A program made the position numbers and the translations under genes. Shown one piece after another: positions 60,471 to 64,000 of a stretch of 64,000 bases of DNA. The notes below the pieces were generated by a model. The model did not search any database, had not been told where the DNA came from, and was given only the letters and a program-made list of their open reading frames with translations. The first letter of the stretch is position 1. Each line of letters starts with the position of its first letter. The DNA comes from JAVWPP01 sp036635835. Its GTDB lineage: Bacteria; Bacillota; Clostridia; TANB77; CAG-465. The DNA lies in assembly GCA_036635835.1 (NCBI GenBank), contig JAVWPP010000001.1, positions 1-64,000 of the forward strand, read 5' to 3'.

Positions 60471-61292
60471 TTATCCCACTATAACTAATTTAATTTTTTC
60501 TTTCTCTTCATTTATTTTTTTTATATGTACTAATACTTTTTGACCATATTCAAGGCCACTTCTATGTGCTGCTAATCCTATTAAATTAGGTTTAAGTTCA
60601 ACATATATCCCGTTTTTTTCTCTAGATCTAACAATACCTTCAACAAGCTGTCCTTCTTTAAGGTCTTTGATATTATCTTGAAATGTACCAAGTAGCTCTT
60701 TGTATGTAAGTTCAATTCTACCTGTGTCTCTATCAAAAGATTTAACTATTGCTTCTATTCTTTGACCATATTTAAATCTTTCGCTAGCATGTTTAATTCT
60801 AACTTTAGAAATATCATCAAGTTTAATTATAGCAGTTACTCCACCACCTATGTCTACAAAAGCAGAAAAGTCTGTAAGTCCTCTTATAGTTCCTTTTAGT
60901 TTCATGCCGGGTTTAAGATGCATATACATCCACTTTCTAACGTCCATTTCAACTTCTTTACTAGATAAAATTATTTTTGGTTTAAGCGGATCTTCATTAT
61001 AAAAAATATCTTTAACTTTAAACTGTATTAACTTGTTTAGCTTTGATGTTGAAGCCATTTCAGATGGAAGTCCATCTTCTTCTACAATAGAACTAACTTC
61101 ACTTCTAGGAACATATGCAATAACTCCTGCTCCTAAACTTACTGATAATGCAAAATCCGAATCTACTTTTTTAACAAAACCTTCAATTCTTTGTTTACTT
61201 TCTTTAGCTTGCTCTAACTGAGCTAGTCTTTTTTTTACATCTTCAGGCGTAATCTCTTTTTTTACCTTTTCAGAACCTATTTTTTTCTCCAT
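60471..61292 (-). CDS. Three-S1-domain RNA-binding protein
   Basis: 273 residues. After a Lys/Glu-rich start (about 35 residues) come three OB-type S1 repeats: about 36-112 (IEGFVKKVDSDFALSVSL), 130-200 (LKGTIRGLTDFSAFVDIGGG), and 213-273 (VEGIVRSREKNGIYVELKP). The middle one is the best match. It is not ribosomal bS1, being shorter with an odd first repeat. It stands 55 bp upstream of the Replic_Relax-like gene in the same direction and may share its transcript. Function in this context is unknown. Confidence 0.8.
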   Translation of the reverse strand: MEKKIGSEKVKKEITPEDVKKRLAQLEQAKESKQRIEGFVKKVDSDFALSVSLGAGVIAYVPRSEVSSIVEEDGLPSEMASTSKLNKLIQFKVKDIFYNEDPLKPKIILSSKEVEMDVRKWMYMHLKPGMKLKGTIRGLTDFSAFVDIGGGVTAIIKLDDISKVRIKHASERFKYGQRIEAIVKSFDRDTGRIELTYKELLGTFQDNIKDLKEGQLVEGIVRSREKNGIYVELKPNLIGLAAHRSGLEYGQKVLVHIKKINEEKEKIKLVIVG

Positions 61293-61362
61293 TTCTTCCT
61301 CCGTATACTTGTAATTTTACAATTATTATTATTCATCATATATTTCTATACTTTATACTACT

Positions 61363-61391
61363 AATATATCACAAATTATAATTAAACTCAA
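61363..61391 (-). promoter_or_regulatory. Promoter of the S1-Replic_Relax pair
   Basis: TTGAGT (61386-61391), 17 bp, TATATT (61363-61368). Confidence 0.55.
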
Positions 61392-61432
61392 GCAATATTA
61401 TCTGTATTTGCTTAAAACCATTTTTTTTAGGT

Positions 61433-61462
61433 GAAAAATGAAAAAGCAACTATACTTTTTCA
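61433..61462 (-). terminator. Terminator after the 61478 gene
   Basis: GAAAAAG, 8 bases, CTTTTTC, then ATTTTTC on the minus strand. Confidence 0.65.
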
Positions 61463-61477
61463 TCTTATCATTATTCG

Positions 61478-62029
61478 TTATTCTACTATTTTCTTATTTA
61501 GACCCATTTTAAATTCATATGGATTTGTTTCAATTATGTCAAGTGTAAATTCTCTATATCCATAAAACTCATTAAGCTCTGCTGTTGTTTTTGACTTTAA
61601 TAGTTCTGTTAAAGTTCCATCTTCATCATTTAGAACAAAAGATAAAGAATATGTGTATACTTTTTTATTTCCTTCGATTTGTGTAGTTACAAATGAATAT
61701 TCTAAAGTTTTTCTGCATTTATTAACATCTACTAGATACTTTTCAACAAAAGTTTTAAACTCATTTACTGATTTAAAAGATTCTTTTTTTGAAGTCTCAT
61801 CTAACATACTATATGCTTTTTCAAAGTTTTTATCTTCTAAGATCTTAAAAAAAGTTTTCATTTCATTTTCTACATCTAAACCATAATCATAATTACTTTC
61901 TGTAAATTTAGAAGCATAATAATTAGGTTTTTTTTCATTATTTTTATTTTCACCTCGTGTAAGCATTATTCCAAGCAATAAAGCCAAAATAATTATTACA
62001 CATACAATTCTAGTTTTGTTATTTAACAT
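61478..62029 (-). CDS. Single-span membrane protein with NTF2-like domain
   Basis: 183 residues. One N-terminal transmembrane segment (about 8-24), then a soluble domain beginning NEMKTFFKILEDKNFEKAYSML and ESFKSVNEFKTFVEKYL, the helix pair of NTF2-like cystatin folds as in TcpC/VirB8-type proteins. The rest is beta-strand rich. Together with 62054 and 62584 it forms a set of three anchored extracellular proteins. Function is inferred only from shape and context: an envelope part of the same machine. Confidence 0.55.
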   Translation of the reverse strand: MLNNKTRIVCVIIILALLLGIMLTRGENKNNEKKPNYYASKFTESNYDYGLDVENEMKTFFKILEDKNFEKAYSMLDETSKKESFKSVNEFKTFVEKYLVDVNKCRKTLEYSFVTTQIEGNKKVYTYSLSFVLNDEDGTLTELLKSKTTAELNEFYGYREFTLDIIETNPYEFKMGLNKKIVE

Positions 62030-62053
62030 TTTGTATTACCTCCTAACTTATAA

Positions 62054-62539
62054 TTAAATACTCCAATTTTCGTTTAATACTTTAAACAAACTACTTGTTG
62101 GCATTAATTTTAAAGTTATTTCGTATAGTTTTTCTGAAGATTTTGCATCATCTTCAGTGTTTAAAATTTGAATACTGCATCTATATACATCTTTTTTGAT
62201 TTCATATGCTTTTACAGCTTTAATTCTTACATCTGCTCCTATGTCTATTTTTGATTTGATTTCACTAAATTTAGCATCATTTTTTTTATTAAGAAGCACG
62301 CTCATTGTATTTGCATCATCATTTTTACTATTTATTATTGCTGTATAATACTTCACAGCTACTTCTTCTAGCATACCTATTTTAGTATAATCTCTAACTC
62401 TATTTTTCTCTGTAGACTTATATACAGATATAAACTTAGGCTCACATATTGAAAAAGCCATACTAAATATTATTATAAGAATCGTACCAATTAGCATAAT
62501 GTCTATAAATTTTAAGCCTAATACTTTAAATCTTTCCAT
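62054..62539 (-). CDS. Single-span membrane protein, VirB8/TcpC-like shape
   Basis: 161 residues. One transmembrane segment (about 13-31) with cytoplasmic start MERFKVLGLKF, followed by a domain with EEVAVKYYTAIINSKNDDANTM and ADVRIKAVKAYEIKKDVYRCSIQIL. No assigned family. Topology and neighbours suggest a small bitopic component like VirB8 in conjugative systems. It lies 24 bp after 62584-63219. Confidence 0.5.
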   Translation of the reverse strand: MERFKVLGLKFIDIMLIGTILIIIFSMAFSICEPKFISVYKSTEKNRVRDYTKIGMLEEVAVKYYTAIINSKNDDANTMSVLLNKKNDAKFSEIKSKIDIGADVRIKAVKAYEIKKDVYRCSIQILNTEDDAKSSEKLYEITLKLMPTSSLFKVLNENWSI

Positions 62540-62583
62540 TCTAACACCTCGTTATTACTATTATATATTAAATATATCTTTTA

Positions 62584-63219
62584 TCATATAATAAATAATA
62601 TATTTCCTAATAAATTTCCTTGCTTTGCAGCAACAGCTTTTAATGCAATCTTATAATCTATGTCTCCTTCGATTATTATATTAAATATAAATTCATCATT
62701 TTTTATTTGCATTTGTGCTATATCTATTTGTACTTTTGATATTTTATTTACCTTTTTAAGATTTTTATAAAAAGTAATAAATGTTGCTTCGTTATTTATG
62801 CCATAATATTCTTCAATTTTTTGTTTATTTGTTTTATAGAAAGCTTTTGCATTTTTATTATCTAAGATCAAAAACTGAGATATATAATCTATACTTTTTT
62901 CTAATCTTGTAATAATTGATGCTGCTTTTACTCTATCTGTACTTTTATCTAAAAATTCATTTATACCTTTTATATATATTAACGACCCATTTCCAGTATT
63001 ATTTCCATAAGTTATTTCTGGATTTTTTTCTGTTTCTTGAATAACATCTTTTCCTTTAGAATAGTCTATTTCCTCTTCTTTTGTAAGCTCTTTGTCTGAC
63101 TGTATTCCCGAAGAAATATCTAAAACTTCTTTGTTTTTTGATATGTTTAATACAATAAAAGATATTACTACTAAACTTGCAATTAAACCAATTGCTCTTT
63201 TGGCTTGTTTATTTAACAT
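62584..63219 (-). CDS. Single-span membrane protein
   Basis: 211 residues. A basic start (MLNKQAKRAIG), one transmembrane segment (about 9-27), a Glu/Ser-rich linker (KELTKEEEIDYSKGKDVIQE), and a helical plus beta domain ending in hydrophobic ALKAVAAKQGNLLGNILFII. I recognise no family. It is directly downstream of the cell-wall hydrolase and a 13-bp hairpin, and precedes two similar membrane proteins, so it belongs to the same transcript. Confidence 0.5.
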   Translation of the reverse strand: MLNKQAKRAIGLIASLVVISFIVLNISKNKEVLDISSGIQSDKELTKEEEIDYSKGKDVIQETEKNPEITYGNNTGNGSLIYIKGINEFLDKSTDRVKAASIITRLEKSIDYISQFLILDNKNAKAFYKTNKQKIEEYYGINNEATFITFYKNLKKVNKISKVQIDIAQMQIKNDEFIFNIIIEGDIDYKIALKAVAAKQGNLLGNILFII

Positions 63220-63238
63220 ATTTTCACCTCACATTAGT

Positions 63239-63270
63239 TAATTACTACAGAACTTCATCTGTAGTAATTA
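63239..63270 (-). other. 13-bp hairpin between the hydrolase and the 62584 gene
   Basis: TAATTACTACAGA and its complement (63239-63251 with 63258-63270) around a 6-base loop. No T-run on the minus strand; probably an intercistronic processing or stabilising structure. Confidence 0.6.
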
Positions 63271-63282
63271 TCTATTGTTTTC

Positions 63283-64000
63283 TTATTTTTTTGCTTGTGC
63301 ATCTATTGCTTCTAAATTATAATACTTGATCTGATTCATTAGTTCTGAAGCGTATGTTGGATTTGTTGCATAGCCTCCTCTACGTAATGCTTCAAGCTGT
63401 CCTCTTGCAGTTGTTTCACTAAACATTGATGCGTATCTAGAATTTTCTCTTAAGAATTTTCCGTGATCTTCCATGCTTTCTGCCATTGAACCATACACTC
63501 TAAAGTCTGCATTTATCATTACTTGTGAACCATTTATATATTCCATAGTAGGATATGACTTAACTGGTCCTTTCCATGCACCACTTGCTTTAATACCAAA
63601 GTAATTATTGGATTCTACAGCTATTTTATCTTTTCCCCAACCACTTTCAAAAGTTGCTTGAGCTATTGTAACAGATGGCAATACACCATATTTTTTATAT
63701 CCCTCAATTGCTCCAGCTTTTGCTTTTTGTATAAACCTTTGCTGAGGATTTAAATTAGGGTTATCTAAAATCCAAAAAGCTTTTGTTTCGCTTACTATTA
63801 CGCTAAAGTCCCAAGCTTTATTGCTGTTTTTCCATGAACCTACTTTATCATTTGGATCATTCATCTTTATCTTACCATTGTTATCTACTCCAACTAGTAA
63901 TAAGAAATGATGTCCTCCGCATATAGTACCTGGTCTAACGTTGTCTACTACAGGTTTACCGTCTTTTAAAGCTTGTAATACTTTATTTGAATCTGTTGTT
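63283..64000 (-). CDS. Cell-wall hydrolase with C39-like and glucosaminidase domains (5' end outside the window)
   Basis: The open frame runs into the right edge, so the start is not seen. The visible 238 or so residues begin with a C39_2-type papain-like half (GTICGGHHFLLLVG, then KMNDPND) carrying the His and Asn/Asp of the triad; the Cys lies outside. It continues into a glucosaminidase domain (PF01832 type) with IAQATFESGWGKDKIAVESN, FGIKASGAWKG and KFLRENSRYASM. Such two-headed enzymes open the wall for conjugation or secretion machines. The end near 63283 is a normal stop. ATG codons in the visible part are internal. Confidence 0.75.
   Translation of the reverse strand, partial: TTDSNKVLQALKDGKPVVDNVRPGTICGGHHFLLLVGVDNNGKIKMNDPNDKVGSWKNSNKAWDFSVIVSETKAFWILDNPNLNPQQRFIQKAKAGAIEGYKKYGVLPSVTIAQATFESGWGKDKIAVESNNYFGIKASGAWKGPVKSYPTMEYINGSQVMINADFRVYGSMAESMEDHGKFLRENSRYASMFSETTARGQLEALRRGGYATNPTYASELMNQIKYYNLEAIDAQAKK

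Overview
The window is low-GC, densely packed chromosomal DNA with nearly all genes on the minus strand. It reads as a member of the Clostridia or a near relative that carries sporulation genes: gerW (ytfJ), spoVD-like, ypeB, sleB-like and bofA are all present. The MurE sequence carries DNPR, the motif of meso-diaminopimelate-adding enzymes. No rRNA, phage, insertion sequence or CRISPR array is visible. One tRNA gene (Thr, GGT) is present.

Layout, left to right. (1) 71-13423: a twelve-gene run on the minus strand resembling a reduced and diverged Tad/Flp pilus or type II-like secretion system. In transcription order it has a CpaB-like SAF protein, two TadZ-like proteins with degenerate nucleotide loops, a membrane-anchored TadA/CpaF-like ATPase, a fused TadB-TadC-like platform protein, a run of small pilin-like proteins, and three large surface subunits. 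One large subunit has an ALK-type glycine-rich domain. The pilin-like proteins lack a prepilin-peptidase leader, and no prepilin peptidase is present. (2) 13566-19054: D-Ala-D-Ala carboxypeptidase, gerW, DUF2953, scpA, punA, recX, recA. (3) 19216-25195: SNF2 helicase, prs, tRNA-Thr, DUF3137 and LemA. (4) 25302-27109: a small plus-strand group (pentapeptide repeat protein, NUDT16-like Nudix hydrolase, unknown). (5) 27258-44137: the elongasome genes (mrdA, mreD, mreC, mreB), radC and DUF4321, then sbp, DUF881 and a compact dcw cluster (ftsQ, murG, ftsW, mraY, murE, spoVD-like PBP, ftsL, rsmH). mraY carries a one-base frameshift and radC has no AUG start. (6) 44450-49552: two tandem M23 peptidases, pcrA and a probable GME-fold protein. 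(7) 49719-56550: idi, ypeB/sleB, bofA, a 52-residue protein, obgE, trpS, rpmA, rplU, pth. (8) 56786-64000: a VirD4/TraG-like coupling ATPase convergent with a replication-relaxation-like protein, a three-S1-domain protein, three single-span membrane proteins and the 3' part of a C39-like/glucosaminidase cell-wall hydrolase. No relaxase or VirB4 is seen.

The most interesting parts are the leaderless Tad-like machine with its structured non-coding regions, the VirD4 module without a relaxase, and four copies of CAAAAGATA spaced 22-23 bp upstream of the dcw operon. All function calls come from reading the sequence and recalling families; no searches were run.
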